A DNA stretch of 64,000 nt, from assembly GCA_052090825.1 (NCBI GenBank), contig JBQDBK010000002.1:115718-179717 (forward strand), read 5' to 3'. The position numbers and the translations under genes are program-made. Below the pieces are notes generated by a model. That model was not told where the DNA came from, searched no databases, and saw only the letters and a list, made by a program, of their open reading frames with translations. The stretch comes from JBQDBK01 sp052090825 (GTDB taxonomy: Bacteria; Bacillota; Clostridia; Tissierellales; Peptoniphilaceae). Positions 9,159-18,808 of the stretch are shown here, piece after piece; positions within the stretch are counted from its first letter, which is position 1; every line of letters starts with the position of its first letter.

Positions 9159-9857
9159 ATGAAAAAAAGAAAAATATTGGCAATTTTGTTCTTATTAGGA
9201 GGGCTTGTTCTATTATTCCTACCTTATATAAATAAGAATTTATTGGAAAATAATAGTAGAAAGAATAGAGAGTTTGTTGTCAGAGAAATAAGTAAGGAAG
9301 AAATACAAGAAAATGTTGGAAGGAAGGTACCAGAAGAAAAATTATTTGAATTTGATTCTGTAGAAAATATATCTCAAACAAAAACTTTTCTTGATATCAA
9401 TAAAGTAAATAAAAATCTTGTTTTAGGACAGATAGTTATACCTAGTATAGATATCAATCTAGCTATTTTAAAAGGTAGAACTAATAATAATTTGCTAGCT
9501 GGTGCAACCACCATGAAAGATAGGCAGGAAATGGGAAAAGGGAATTATGCCATAGCTGGACATAATACAAAATCAGGAGTTCTTTTTGGTAATCTTAGTC
9601 AAATAAAAAAGTATGATATTGTAAGAATAAGTGATAAAAATTCTATTTTTGAATATAGAGTTTATAAAACGGAAATAGTTAGTCCAGACAGAATAGATTT
9701 AATAAGTGATAAGAAGTCGATAGAATTAGGGAAACCAATACTTTCCTTAATGAATTGTTATTATGTAAATGGTAAAAATTCTGGGAAAAGATTTTTTGCT
9801 TTTGCAGAATTAATTAACTCATATCCATATTCAGAGGGAAAAATGGTAGAAATGTAA
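9159..9857 (+). CDS. Sortase family transpeptidase
   Basis: This 232-residue protein has a basic start and one membrane helix (about 5-23), a linker, then the sortase beta-barrel from about residue 85. The catalytic triad is visible: His135 in AIAGHNTKSG, Cys200 in LSLMNCYY, and Arg211 in GKRFFAF. The family cleaves a C-terminal sorting motif of secreted proteins and links them to peptidoglycan or to pilins. The Cys context (LMNC rather than the usual TLxTC) is unusual, so I do not assign a class. No substrate with an LPxTG-like signal is encoded in the window, so it may act on distant targets. Confidence 0.85.
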   Translation: MKKRKILAILFLLGGLVLLFLPYINKNLLENNSRKNREFVVREISKEEIQENVGRKVPEEKLFEFDSVENISQTKTFLDINKVNKNLVLGQIVIPSIDINLAILKGRTNNNLLAGATTMKDRQEMGKGNYAIAGHNTKSGVLFGNLSQIKKYDIVRISDKNSIFEYRVYKTEIVSPDRIDLISDKKSIELGKPILSLMNCYYVNGKNSGKRFFAFAELINSYPYSEGKMVEM

Positions 9858-9906
9858 ATTTATAAGTTTAGTTTATAATATAAAAAGTTAAATGGAGGGA
9901 TATTTA

Positions 9907-10329
9907 ATGCCTTGGGATGAAAGAAATTACCCGGATTCAATGAAGAATCTAGATTCTATAGTAAGAAGAAAAGCTATTGATATTGCAAATGCTATGGTAA
10001 AAGAAGGTTATAAAGAGGAAAATGCAATACCAATAGCCATTTCACAAGCTAAGGATTGGTTTATAAATGCAAAAAATAAAGATATAAAAGATCTTAAAAA
10101 TAAAGATATAAGTAAGCATAAAGATAATTCCGGAATTAAACATTCTAGACTTCAAAATAAAGATGTAGAAGTTAAATATGATAAAGAAAAAAAGAGTTGG
10201 ATAGTTATAACAGAAGGAGCAAAAAGAGCCGACTCAAAGCATGCTACAAAAAAAGAAGCTAAGAAAAGAGCAAAAGAAATAGCAGAAAATAAAGATGTCG
10301 AAGTAAAATCATATAAAAAATCAGAATAA
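9907..10329 (+). CDS. DUF2188-domain protein
   Basis: The 140-residue protein starts at ATG 9907, seven bases after GGAGGG. An ATG at 9892 lies upstream of this ribosome site and is rejected. Residues 1-60 (MPWDERNYPDSMKNL, then RRKAIDIANAMVKEGY) match the short module often found with DUF2188 proteins. A Lys-rich linker follows. The C-terminal 50 residues hold the DUF2188 pattern (WIVITEGAKRADSKHATKKE). The protein is very basic and soluble. Its function is unknown. Confidence 0.75.
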   Translation: MPWDERNYPDSMKNLDSIVRRKAIDIANAMVKEGYKEENAIPIAISQAKDWFINAKNKDIKDLKNKDISKHKDNSGIKHSRLQNKDVEVKYDKEKKSWIVITEGAKRADSKHATKKEAKKRAKEIAENKDVEVKSYKKSE

Positions 10330-11129
10330 TTGTTTTATAAATTTAATATCATTTAAAACGTTTATTACAAGATGTAGATACAAATAAAGTAATAGTGAAG
10401 GATGATTATGAGATTAACTTATCCATTGAAATTGACAAGGCAATTAATAAAGGGAGAAAAGCCAAGTATTATTGAACAGATTAAAAAATTTGAAAAGCAA
10501 CAGGGGAAAAATTATAGATACAGACAAAAAGCAAAGGAGAAATCCCAAATAGATGATGAGAAGTAAGTATATACTTAAATATGATATACAGATAAGTAAA
10601 AGATAAAGTCCTAAATCAGGACAACACAAACGGAGTCGAAAAACACGGTCCCTAATTGCAACATTATAAAATGTAACTGAGTTTTCAAAAGCATATTAAC
10701 AGACAACTAAAACTAAAAAAAGCAATATTAATGTTTATAGGTGTTTAAGAAAAATTCATGCCCAATTTCAACACTTTTGAAATAGTAAGTTACAGTTACA
10801 AATTAAAAAACAGGAAAAGACTTAATGAGCCAGATAAAATAAAAGTTAAGGATAGAAATATTTGTATTTTATAGCTTAGGATAGTAACACCATTCTTGTT
10901 TATTAGTAAGCATAAGAACTATAAACTCATAGAAGATTATGATAATAGAAATGCCTTTGATGTTGAAAGATATATAGGTAGAACAGATAATACGAAGTTA
11001 AAAGAAAATACTAAGGTAGTACAACTTTAGTTTAAAATCAAGAGTTTGACTTATGAAATTAAAATTAGGAATAAAGATTTTAAAGACCAAATAAAGGGGT
11101 AAATGCATATTGTAAAAGGAGTAGATGAA
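10330..11129. other. Gene-poor stretch with coding remnants
   Basis: There are no intact genes of normal size. Short frames with coding character are at 10367-10566 and about 10880-11028 (reading FISKHKNYKLIEDYDNRNAF and onward to a stop). They are separated by stops and frame changes. They look like debris of one or more lost genes, possibly of a conjugative element, but I could not assign a family to the second fragment. Confidence 0.4.
10408..10566 (+). pseudogene. Small frame resembling the tail of a mobile-element accessory protein
   Basis: This 52-codon frame contains IKGEKPSIIEQIKKFEKQQ, followed by a basic tail ending SQIDDEK. The KPSIxxxxK motif with a basic tail recalls the C-termini of DUF4316/PcfB-like proteins encoded on Tn1549-type elements. 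The bases just upstream (from 10367) read as coding (DVDTNKVIVKDDYEINLSIE) in a different frame, which suggests a frameshifted remnant. The identification is tentative. Confidence 0.3.
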
Positions 11130-11450
11130 ATGGGATTAGGAACTTTAGAAATAATATATACATTATTATTTCTAATTAGTGGTATAAGTCAAGTATTTTT
11201 ATATATAAGTATATATAGAAACAAAAAATCTATTTTTATTATTAATATGTTAATAGGTCTTGTTTTATCTTGGATAGTTTACTCTTCACTACCTTCAAAT
11301 TATATGATTTGGCGGAGTATAGCTTTACTAATTGGTCTAAGTGGAATAATAGGATTTTTTTTAAAATTGAAAAATAATAAGTATAACTTATTAAGTAAGC
11401 TTATGATATCAATTTCTGTATTAGGGGGTTTAATAGGTTTGATTTTATGA
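11130..11450 (+). CDS. Small four-helix membrane protein of unknown function
   Basis: The 106-residue frame starts at ATG 11130, eight bases after AAAGGAG. An in-frame ATG at 11103 lies before that site. Hydrophobic segments at about 5-24, 32-50, 60-75 and 88-106 predict four membrane helices with short charged loops. I recognise no family. No neighbour suggests a role. Confidence 0.6.
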   Translation: MGLGTLEIIYTLLFLISGISQVFLYISIYRNKKSIFIINMLIGLVLSWIVYSSLPSNYMIWRSIALLIGLSGIIGFFLKLKNNKYNLLSKLMISISVLGGLIGLIL

Positions 11451-11572
11451 AAATATAATATTAGACTTACTTAGATTTAATATAATAGATTTTTAAATTT
11501 AAGGTATTTAAAAGTAATATTTATTGTCAAAAGAAGAATTATGCGAGAATTTATAAGAAAGGGTTTTAAAGT

Positions 11573-12571
11573 ATGGTAAATGAATTTAAAGCTATGGTAG
11601 TTAAAGAATTAGAAAATGGAGATTTTAAGAGAGAAATACTTACTAAAAATATCAAAGATTTACCAAATGGGGAAGTTTTGATAAATGTAAAGTATTCATC
11701 TTTAAATTATAAAGATGCCTTATCAAGTATAGGTAATAAGGGAGTTACTAAGAAATATCCCCATACTCCAGGAATTGACGCTGCAGGAATTGTAGTTGAA
11801 AGTAAAAGTGATAGATTTAAAAAAGGAGATCAGGTTATAGTTACAGGATACGATCTTGGAATGAATACTGATGGTGGATTTGCAGAATATATTTCTGTTC
11901 CTGCAAATTGGATAGTAAGTTTGCCTAAAAATTTATCTTTAAAAGAAAGTATGATTTTTGGGACAGCTGGCTTTACTGCAGCTCTATCAGTTGACAAGTT
12001 AATGAAGAATGGGGTTAGACCAGAAGATGGAGATATACTTGTAACAGGTGCAACAGGTGGAGTTGGAAGTACAGCAATTATGATTTTAAATAAATTAGGA
12101 TATTCAGTTATAGGAGTAACTGGAAGACCAGATTTAAAAGAAAAATTGATTTCCTTGGGAGCTAAAGATATTATCCTTAGGAATGAAGTTGATGATGATT
12201 CTGGAAAATTAATTTTAAAAGAAAAATGGGCAGGCGTTATTGATACTGTTGGTGGAAATATTTTAGCAACTGCAATCAAATCTACTAAATACAAAGGTTC
12301 TGTAACTTGTTGTGGAAATGTAGCTTCGCATGAGCTAAATATAAATGTTTATCCATTTATCCTAAGAGGAGTATCCTTGCTAGGAGTGGATTCTGTTGAG
12401 TGTCCTATAGAAGAAAAAGAAAATATATGGAAAAAATTATCTGAAGTATGGAAACCTTTTGAAATAGATAAAAATATTGAAGAGGTTGGCTTAGATGATT
12501 TAAGTAATAAGATAGATCAAATGTTAGAAGGTAAATTAAAAAATAGGATAGTTTTAAATCTTGAAATATAG
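11573..12571 (+). CDS. YhdH/YhfP-family NADPH-dependent oxidoreductase (acryloyl-CoA reductase type)
   Basis: This 332-residue medium-chain dehydrogenase/reductase is of the zinc-independent quinone oxidoreductase type. The N-terminal catalytic fold carries SSLNYKDALSSIGNKGVT and PHTPGIDAAGIV. The nucleotide-binding motif is GATGGVGSTAIMIL, near residue 160. Length and motifs match the YhdH/YhfP family, members of which reduce acrylyl-CoA or quinones with NADPH. It is cytosolic. It is transcribed alone, with a terminator 45 bases downstream. Confidence 0.88.
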   Translation: MVNEFKAMVVKELENGDFKREILTKNIKDLPNGEVLINVKYSSLNYKDALSSIGNKGVTKKYPHTPGIDAAGIVVESKSDRFKKGDQVIVTGYDLGMNTDGGFAEYISVPANWIVSLPKNLSLKESMIFGTAGFTAALSVDKLMKNGVRPEDGDILVTGATGGVGSTAIMILNKLGYSVIGVTGRPDLKEKLISLGAKDIILRNEVDDDSGKLILKEKWAGVIDTVGGNILATAIKSTKYKGSVTCCGNVASHELNINVYPFILRGVSLLGVDSVECPIEEKENIWKKLSEVWKPFEIDKNIEEVGLDDLSNKIDQMLEGKLKNRIVLNLEI

Positions 12572-12616
12572 TAAAATATATTTATTCTTTTTTAATTAAT
12601 ATAAGATAATCGAAAT

Positions 12617-12657
12617 AAAGAAAATGTATTCTTATCTTTAGATACATTTTCTTTTTA
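12617..12657 (+). terminator. Terminator after the YhdH-type gene
   Basis: The 12-base stem AAAGAAAATGTA / TACATTTTCTTT has a 14-base loop and is followed by T residues. Confidence 0.75.
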
Positions 12658-12696
12658 AATTAAAAAATTCATTTTCAAAGGAGGGATAATTAAAAA

Positions 12697-13620
12697 ATGA
12701 AAATGAAAAGGAACATAATAATTTTAATAACTCTAATAATAATTTTATCTGTAGCTTTTTGGAAGAATTCAAATAAAGAAAAAGGAGAAGAAACAAATAA
12801 ACTTACTTATTCGAATTTAGTAGATAAAAAGAGTCAGGATTTAGTTGAGAAGTATCTTCTAGAAGCTGGTATAGATAAAGATAGCATTGAAAGTTTTTTG
12901 GCAGATGTAAATTTATACAATAAAACAATAAAAAATAAAAGCTTAGTAGATAAAGGTTTTAAAATTATAAATAATAAGGAAGTAAAGTATGATAAACTTG
13001 CTATGATTGAAAAGTGGGAAGAAACCTATCCTAGTATCTTATGGCATAATTGCAGACTATCAGTATTTAGACTTTTAAATAATTTTATAGAAGTAAAAAA
13101 TCCTGTAATAGATGACGATACTATGTTATTTCAAGATAAGGAAGTAATAGATTTGGATAAAAAATTGGTTGGGGACAACTACAATAACTTCTTAAGCCTA
13201 TTTTCCTATGTTAGCACAAAGAATACAGATGATGTAAATGAACACATAAAGGTCTTTAAGGAGAATTGGATAAATAAAGGTGTGAAATTTAAAAATGATA
13301 AAATAAGCCTTATAACAGTTGTATTTAATACAAATATAGAAGAATTAGATACAACATCACAATTATTTATAGGTCATGCAGGTCTATTGTGGGAGGGTGA
13401 TGATGGTAAATTATATTTTCTTGAAAAACTATCCTATACAGAGCCCTACCAATTAGATATTTTTAAAAGTCGTCAGGAATTAAATGACTACTTGATGCAT
13501 AAATATGATGTAGATATAGGGCAAAAAACATCAATTCCGTTTATTATGGAGAATGATCAATTGTTAGAAGGTTTTAGGCCTAATTTAAATAAAGAAAATA
13601 AATATCAAGAAAACTTATGA
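12697..13620 (+). CDS. DUF4300-family membrane-anchored or secreted protein
   Basis: This 307-residue protein has an N-terminal hydrophobic segment (about 5-21) without a lipobox Cys, so it is probably a membrane-anchored extracytoplasmic protein. After the segment comes KLTYSNLVDKKSQDLV, then WHNCRLSVFRLLNNF and the C-terminal FIGHAGLLWEGDDGKLYFLE block. This is the typical order for DUF4300 proteins of Gram-positive bacteria. The function is unknown. The GGAGGG site is eleven bases from the ATG. The gene precedes a YetF-like gene with 45 bases between. Confidence 0.75.
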   Translation: MKMKRNIIILITLIIILSVAFWKNSNKEKGEETNKLTYSNLVDKKSQDLVEKYLLEAGIDKDSIESFLADVNLYNKTIKNKSLVDKGFKIINNKEVKYDKLAMIEKWEETYPSILWHNCRLSVFRLLNNFIEVKNPVIDDDTMLFQDKEVIDLDKKLVGDNYNNFLSLFSYVSTKNTDDVNEHIKVFKENWINKGVKFKNDKISLITVVFNTNIEELDTTSQLFIGHAGLLWEGDDGKLYFLEKLSYTEPYQLDIFKSRQELNDYLMHKYDVDIGQKTSIPFIMENDQLLEGFRPNLNKENKYQENL

Positions 13621-13665
13621 TTTTAATTGAAATTTTGCTAAGAATACTAGGAAAGGAGTTAATTT

Positions 13666-14217
13666 ATGGCATCTATAATGCATAAAATAGAAAATTTAAT
13701 TAATCAGCCGAATTTATTATATGAAAATACAACTATAATTATAAGGATTGCTATATCTGGTGCAATTTTTTATATTTTACTTATAGTAATTATGAATTTA
13801 TTTGGAAAGAGATCAATGTCAAACTTAAGTATGTATGATTATGTAACAACTCTGGCTATGGGGTCTATAGTTTCTTCGGCTATTATCTTAAAAGAAGTCA
13901 CTATATTTAATGGGTTAATAGGTATACTAATCTTACTATTATTACAATTTATAGTAACTTATATATCGTCTTATTATCCCAACTTGTTTAACATATTAAA
14001 TCCTAATCCATCTCTTTTATATTTAGATGGTAAATTCATTGAAAAAAATATTAGAAAAAATAGAATAACTAAAAATGAAATTATGGCAGCTATAAGAATG
14101 CAAGGACAGACTACATCTGATAATATATCTGCGGTTATATTAGAGGCTAATGGAACTTTATCTGTAATAAAGGATATAAGCGAAGAAAGAAAAGATGAAA
14201 TAGTTAAGTTTTTGTAA
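13666..14217 (+). CDS. YetF-like membrane protein (DUF421)
   Basis: This 183-residue protein has three membrane helices in its first 100 residues, containing FGKRSMSNLSMYDYVTTLAM (the DUF421 signature with the G-K/R-R motif). A cytoplasmic beta-rich domain follows, with PSLLYLDGKFIEKNIRKNRI and the family motif MAAIRMQGQ. Family members such as YetF and YdfS of Bacillus sit in the membrane of vegetative cells or spores. The ATG is seven bases after AAAGGAG. The protein is complete but on the short side for the family. Confidence 0.85.
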   Translation: MASIMHKIENLINQPNLLYENTTIIIRIAISGAIFYILLIVIMNLFGKRSMSNLSMYDYVTTLAMGSIVSSAIILKEVTIFNGLIGILILLLLQFIVTYISSYYPNLFNILNPNPSLLYLDGKFIEKNIRKNRITKNEIMAAIRMQGQTTSDNISAVILEANGTLSVIKDISEERKDEIVKFL

Positions 14218-14280
14218 AAATATTATTAAAACTTTTAATATATATTAATAGAATAAAGTTATTAATAACTAAGAAAATAA

Positions 14281-14613
14281 GAAGGAAGCACGCTAAAGAA
14301 TGGTGAGCTTTGGTAGAATTTACAGTAATACAAAAGATAAAAATATATCAAGGCTAAATTTTTTGAAAAAGTTGGAAATGAGTGTAAAGTTTTCTCAAGA
14401 ATGTCAACTTTTGCGGGTGAAAGAGGAGTATCAAAGGATGAAATAGATACTAAAAGATTTTTTGTAGGATTTTTATCTTTAGAGTTCTTATGAAGTTTAT
14501 AGATTTAAACTATTCAGTAAAAAGAGTTTGAAAAACAGATTTAATAAGGTCAAAGCAACAGGATATTATTATTTGAAAATACTGCAAGAAATATGATGGA
14601 TTCTACTCTATAA
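14281..14613 (+). pseudogene. Catalase remnant with a large internal deletion
   Basis: Three catalase fragments occur in order but in different frames. The first (14289 on) is HAKEW, a stop, then ALVEFTVIQ, the counterpart of the HAKGxGAxGxFxVT motif with the distal His. The second (14342-14490) reads KAKFFEKVGNECKVFSRM and then STFAGERGVSKDEIDTKRFF, matching the catalase KAKF...R.STVAGERGSADT..DPRGF block. The third (about 14548-14610) reads LLFENTARNMMDSTL, resembling the C-terminal helical region. The whole haem pocket between blocks two and three is missing. No functional enzyme is possible. Confidence 0.85.
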
Positions 14614-14657
14614 ATAAAATAAAACAAGGGGATTAATCTCCTTGTTTTATTTTATTT
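14612..14657. terminator. Terminator serving the sigma54-type regulator (and the old catalase gene)
   Basis: The 18-base stem at 14612-14629 / 14640-14657 has the core AAAACAAGG / CCTTGTTTT, with A and T runs on both sides. It ends the minus-strand regulator and would also have ended the plus-strand catalase gene. Confidence 0.8.
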
Positions 14658-16445
14658 AAGATTATAACGATATAATTTTCTATAAAGAGTTGAAATATTT
14701 ATACCTAATTTATCTGCAATTTTTTGTTTATCAATTGTTGCATGTCCATATTTTTTCAAAAAATATTCCAAGATATTTTTTTCATAAACTGATAACATAT
14801 CCTCGAGGTTACCTGAAATATTTTCTCTAAAGACTTCTGAATTTGTATCATTTAAAGAATCTTCTCTATATGATTTTTGAAAATTATAAGGAAGTAAGTC
14901 TAGGTCAATAATTTCATCATTTGAAATATTAACTAAATATTCTATAATATTTTCTAACTCTCTAACATTACCTTTCCATTCAGACTTTTGAAATAAAGAT
15001 AATATTTCTGGAGAGAATTTTTTCTGCATTTTACCAAGTTTATGGCAATATTCACTAAGTTTAATATTTGCTATTATAGGAATATCTTCCCTTCGTTGTC
15101 TTAGTGGTGGAACGTGGATGGGAATTACGTTTAATCTAAAGTATAAATCCTCTCTAAACTCATTATTTTCCACCATTTCTTCAAGCTTTCTATTTGTTGC
15201 TGCAATTAACCTAAAATTTACTTTTATAGTTTGATTACCACCAAGTCTTACAAAAGAACCATCCTGTAGCACTCTTAGGAGTTTAGGTTGAAGATGAATG
15301 GGTAAATCTCCAATTTCATCTAGGAAAAGGGTTCCTCCATCAGCCAACTCAAAACGACCTATTTTACCAGAACTATTAGCACCACTAAAGGCGCCTTTTT
15401 CGTAGCCAAACAATTCACTTTCTAATAAATTATCAGGAATTGAAGCACAATTTATAGCAATAAAAGGGTTATTACTTCTTTGAGAATTATTGTGGATGGC
15501 TCTTGCAAAAAGTTCTTTTCCAGTACCGCTTTCTCCCCTAATCATAACAGAAGAAGAGCTTGTAGCAACTTGCCTTGCCAAGGTAATACTATTATTTATA
15601 ATATCACTTTGTCCAATTATATCATCTAAATCAATATCATTATTTCCTTCAATTATATTATAGGCATTTTTAACTGCAGAAGTGTATTTTGATATTTGCA
15701 GAATATAACTTTTTATTTTATTATCAACAGTATTAGCTATAGTTTTTACAAGTAATTCATCTAATTTTTTGTTTTTTGACCTTAAATTAATAACTTTTTG
15801 AGCTGATAAATTATTTTTATTATAATTTTCAAATGTTTCATAGATGGACTTATCAATGAGTTCGTCTGAAGAAGAGTTTAATAGTTTCATAGTCATTCCA
15901 TTGTAACTTTTTATATTGAGATTGCTATCAGTTAAAATAATTCCAGAGTCAAGAGAATTTACTATATTAGAAATTTCTTTATTTTTCAATGAAAGCATCT
16001 CTATAGTTTTTTCATATTTCAAATTTCCAACAAGAAGTGAATTAAGTTTTTTTAAAAATATTTTTATATTTTTATAATTTTTATTTATAGCGTCACCTTG
16101 TTTTTTATTAAAGGCAATTAGCCCAATAACTCCTAGGATATTATTATTTGAATCAAGTATAGGGTATCCCATAGAGGCCATTTCTTCGCACTGATTATAA
16201 GATTCACATTGAAGACAGCGCTTATTAATGTCGTTTCTTATTATATTTTCTGATTTTTTACTATACATAATATATTCATAGGAGCAACCTTTTGGAAGTT
16301 GTTCCCCAATTAGTTTTTTATATTTTCCAGTTGCAGCTAGACGAATTAATTTAGTATTAATTATAGTAACCTCTACATTTAATATGGAACTTATTGCTTC
16401 AGCAACTTCTTGGACAGAATTTTGAATATTTTTTAATTCATACAT
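14652..16445 (-). CDS. Sigma54-dependent transcriptional activator with PAS domain
   Basis: This 597-residue enhancer-binding protein has three parts. Residues 1-140 form a GAF-like sensor with a Cys cluster (Cys77, Cys80, Cys86). A PAS domain lies at about 155-250. The AAA+ domain has Walker A GESGTGKE (304-311), GAFSGA (351-356) and Walker [11 protein letters not shown] (371-380). A Fis-type helix-turn-helix ends the protein ([20 protein letters not shown]). It drives sigma54 RNA polymerase in response to a signal. The sigma54-contact loop has Ser instead of the usual Thr of GAFTGA. Start: ATG after AAGGAAG. I see no sigma54 promoter nearby, so its target is unknown. Confidence 0.9.
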   Translation of the reverse strand: MYELKNIQNSVQEVAEAISSILNVEVTIINTKLIRLAATGKYKKLIGEQLPKGCSYEYIMYSKKSENIIRNDINKRCLQCESYNQCEEMASMGYPILDSNNNILGVIGLIAFNKKQGDAINKNYKNIKIFLKKLNSLLVGNLKYEKTIEMLSLKNKEISNIVNSLDSGIILTDSNLNIKSYNGMTMKLLNSSSDELIDKSIYETFENYNKNNLSAQKVINLRSKNKKLDELLVKTIANTVDNKIKSYILQISKYTSAVKNAYNIIEGNNDIDLDDIIGQSDIINNSITLARQVATSSSSVMIRGESGTGKELFARAIHNNSQRSNNPFIAINCASIPDNLLESELFGYEKGAFSGANSSGKIGRFELADGGTLFLDEIGDLPIHLQPKLLRVLQDGSFVRLGGNQTIKVNFRLIAATNRKLEEMVENNEFREDLYFRLNVIPIHVPPLRQRREDIPIIANIKLSEYCHKLGKMQKKFSPEILSLFQKSEWKGNVRELENIIEYLVNISNDEIIDLDLLPYNFQKSYREDSLNDTNSEVFRENISGNLEDMLSVYEKNILEYFLKKYGHATIDKQKIADKLGINISTLYRKLYRYNLK

Positions 16446-16628
16446 TACTTCACTTCCTTAATTAAACTCTATTTATTAATTTAATATATAGTATCTCTTT
16501 TAAACTTGCAAATAAAGTTATAAGATAGATGAAATTATACTTACTAAGAAGTTAAATCAACATATATTTGATATAATAATATTCAACAATGGTTCAATAA
16601 AAATTATTCATATAAATTAGGAGGAGAA

Positions 16629-17355
16629 ATGAAATACAAGCAATCTATAATTTTTATGTTGTTATCAGCATTGAGTTTTTCTGAAAGTTACAAAAAAAAA
16701 GAAAGCTTTATTTTTAAGGTGTTTGTGTGGTTACCTTGGAGTAGTATTGTATTTTTATGCCATAAAGGGTATGAATCTTGCAAATTCAAGTGCACTGCAA
16801 AAAACATCACCCTTTTTTGTCCTTATAATATCAGCTATATTTCTTAAAGAAAAAATAAATTTTAGGCAAGTTATAGCCATATCTTTGGCTTTTATGGGAG
16901 TGCTTTTTATAATAAAACCAGGTTTAAATTATGTATTTTTACCTTCTATAGCAGCTCTTTTATCAGCTCTATTTGCAGCTTTTGCTTATGTAATGATATC
17001 TTTTATAGGAGAAAATATTGAGTCTGTATTAATAATATTCTACTTTTCTTTATTTTCTTGCTTGGCATCAATATTCTTTATTGATGGATTGTTCGACTAT
17101 TCAGTTTATAAAAATTTAGTATCTTTAATTTTATTAGGTGTATTTGGAGGACTAGGTCAATTGTTTTTAACTAAGGCTTATAGGATGGTTTCTCCAGGGA
17201 AAATAAGTATATACAATTTTTCTACTATAATATTTTCAACAATACTAGGATATATAATTTTTCATGAATCTTTAGATATATTATCTATATTGGGGATAGT
17301 TGTTATAATTGTTGGCGGATATTTAAATAATAGGGCAAGCATAAAAAGAGGTTAA
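16629..17355 (+). pseudogene. EamA-family drug/metabolite transporter with deletion and frameshift
   Basis: The start (KYKQSIIFMLLSALSFS, after AGGAGG) and the body (GYLGVVLYFYAIKGMNLANS through GIVVIIVGGYLNN) are typical of EamA transporters of about 280-300 residues. About 40 residues covering the end of helix 1 and helix 2 are missing after LSALSFS. In addition, the frame shifts at an A9 run (about 16691-16700). Removing one A would join both parts into one frame, but the deleted helix would still be absent. The second frame runs to 17355 and directly precedes the photolyase gene. Confidence 0.8.
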
Positions 17356-17356
17356 T

Positions 17357-18808
17357 ATGAATGTATATTGGATAAAAAATGATTTAAGACTTGAAGACAA
17401 TACAGCTTTGATAAAAGCTATAAGTAACAGTTTTGAAGAAAAAGAAAATCTAATTATAATTTTTCAAATAGATGTAAATTTAATAAAGGATAAGGGTTAT
17501 TCCTATGATTATTTTTTCCTAGCCTTATATAAATTTAGAAGTAGCTTAAGAGATTTAGGGCTAGATATTAAATTTATATATGGAGATGTTGAAGAAAGCT
17601 TTACTAAACTTTTAAAAGTATTAAAGGTAAATAAATTATTTTATAACTTATCTGAGAGAGGATATGGTAAAAAAAGAGATTTACTAGTAAGTAATTTATT
17701 TAAAAAAAGAGGAGTTGAGATATATAGTTTTTATGATAAATATGTGCATTCTTCAGAAGATATATTAAAAAATGATGGAGGAACTTATAAAATCTTTACT
17801 CCTTATTATAAAAAGTGGAGCTATTTTACTGATTTTTCTCCTTTGAAAATTGACAAGGTAAAATTCAAGAAAGTTTTTATTAATTTAAATGAAAATACTT
17901 ATATGAGATATTCTTTAGATAAGTTTGAAGAAATAATAAAAGAAATAAAATCTAGATATAGTATAGATAAAATAGAAAAATTTAAAATAGGGGAAAATGA
18001 AGCATTACTAGAATTAGAAAATTTTAAAAAATACAATTTAATAGATTATGATAAAAATAGAGATATTGTAATAAGAGAAACAAGTAATATGTCCCAATAC
18101 TTATCTAGTGGAGAAATTTCACCAAGACAGATACTTGAAGAAATAAAAAACACTAATTCTAAAAATAAAAATTTGTATATTAGACAATTAGCTTGGAGAG
18201 ATTTTTTTAATATGGTTTATCATTATAATGATAATTTAAGAGAAAAAGAAGCAATTCCAAAGTATAGGAATATAAAGTGGAATTATGATAAAGAAATTTT
18301 TTATAAATGGGCTAATGGGCAAACTGGCTATCCTATAGTTGATGCTGCAATGAGAAAGTTAAAAGAAAGTGGGAGGATGCACAATAGGTTAAGAATGATA
18401 AGTGCGTCATTCTTAGTGAAAGATTTGCTAATAGACTGGAGAATGGGAGAAGAGTACTTTAAAAAAATGTTAATAGATTATGATAGCGCCTCTAATATAT
18501 GCAATTGGCAGTGGGCAGCATCCGTAGGATATGATGCTGTACCTTATTTTAGAATATTTAATCCTAGCTTGCAAAGCAAAAAATTTGATAAAGATGGAGA
18601 ATTTATAAAAGAAAATATAGAGGAATTAAAAAATATACCTAAAGAGTTTATACATGAACCTTATAAAAATAAAGAAAAATTGAAAAATCAATTTGGGATT
18701 GAAATAGAAAAATTATATATGAAAACCATAGTTAATCATAAAGAAATGAGAAATATTGTTATGGATATGTATAAAAATGTAGGAGAAGAAATTGACAAAA
18801 AATATTGA
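17357..18808 (+). CDS. phrB: Deoxyribodipyrimidine photolyase (class I)
   Basis: This 483-residue flavoenzyme repairs UV-induced cyclobutane pyrimidine dimers using light. The N-terminal Rossmann part opens VYWIKNDLRLEDNTAL. The C-terminal FAD domain holds RQLAWRDFFNMVYHYN, GYPIVDAAMRKLKESGRMHN and NICNWQWAASVGYDA, with the conserved Trp and Asn residues that bind FAD and the lesion. Length is normal. The ATG follows AAGAGG two bases after the broken transporter frame. It overlaps a YbgA-like gene by 17 bases, an association also known from ybgA-phrB in Escherichia coli. Confidence 0.93.
   Translation: MNVYWIKNDLRLEDNTALIKAISNSFEEKENLIIIFQIDVNLIKDKGYSYDYFFLALYKFRSSLRDLGLDIKFIYGDVEESFTKLLKVLKVNKLFYNLSERGYGKKRDLLVSNLFKKRGVEIYSFYDKYVHSSEDILKNDGGTYKIFTPYYKKWSYFTDFSPLKIDKVKFKKVFINLNENTYMRYSLDKFEEIIKEIKSRYSIDKIEKFKIGENEALLELENFKKYNLIDYDKNRDIVIRETSNMSQYLSSGEISPRQILEEIKNTNSKNKNLYIRQLAWRDFFNMVYHYNDNLREKEAIPKYRNIKWNYDKEIFYKWANGQTGYPIVDAAMRKLKESGRMHNRLRMISASFLVKDLLIDWRMGEEYFKKMLIDYDSASNICNWQWAASVGYDAVPYFRIFNPSLQSKKFDKDGEFIKENIEELKNIPKEFIHEPYKNKEKLKNQFGIEIEKLYMKTIVNHKEMRNIVMDMYKNVGEEIDKKY

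Noticed and set aside
16446..16628. Sigma54 promoter between the activator and the EamA gene
   Set aside because: There is no GG-N10-GC spacing of the -24/-12 type in this interval.
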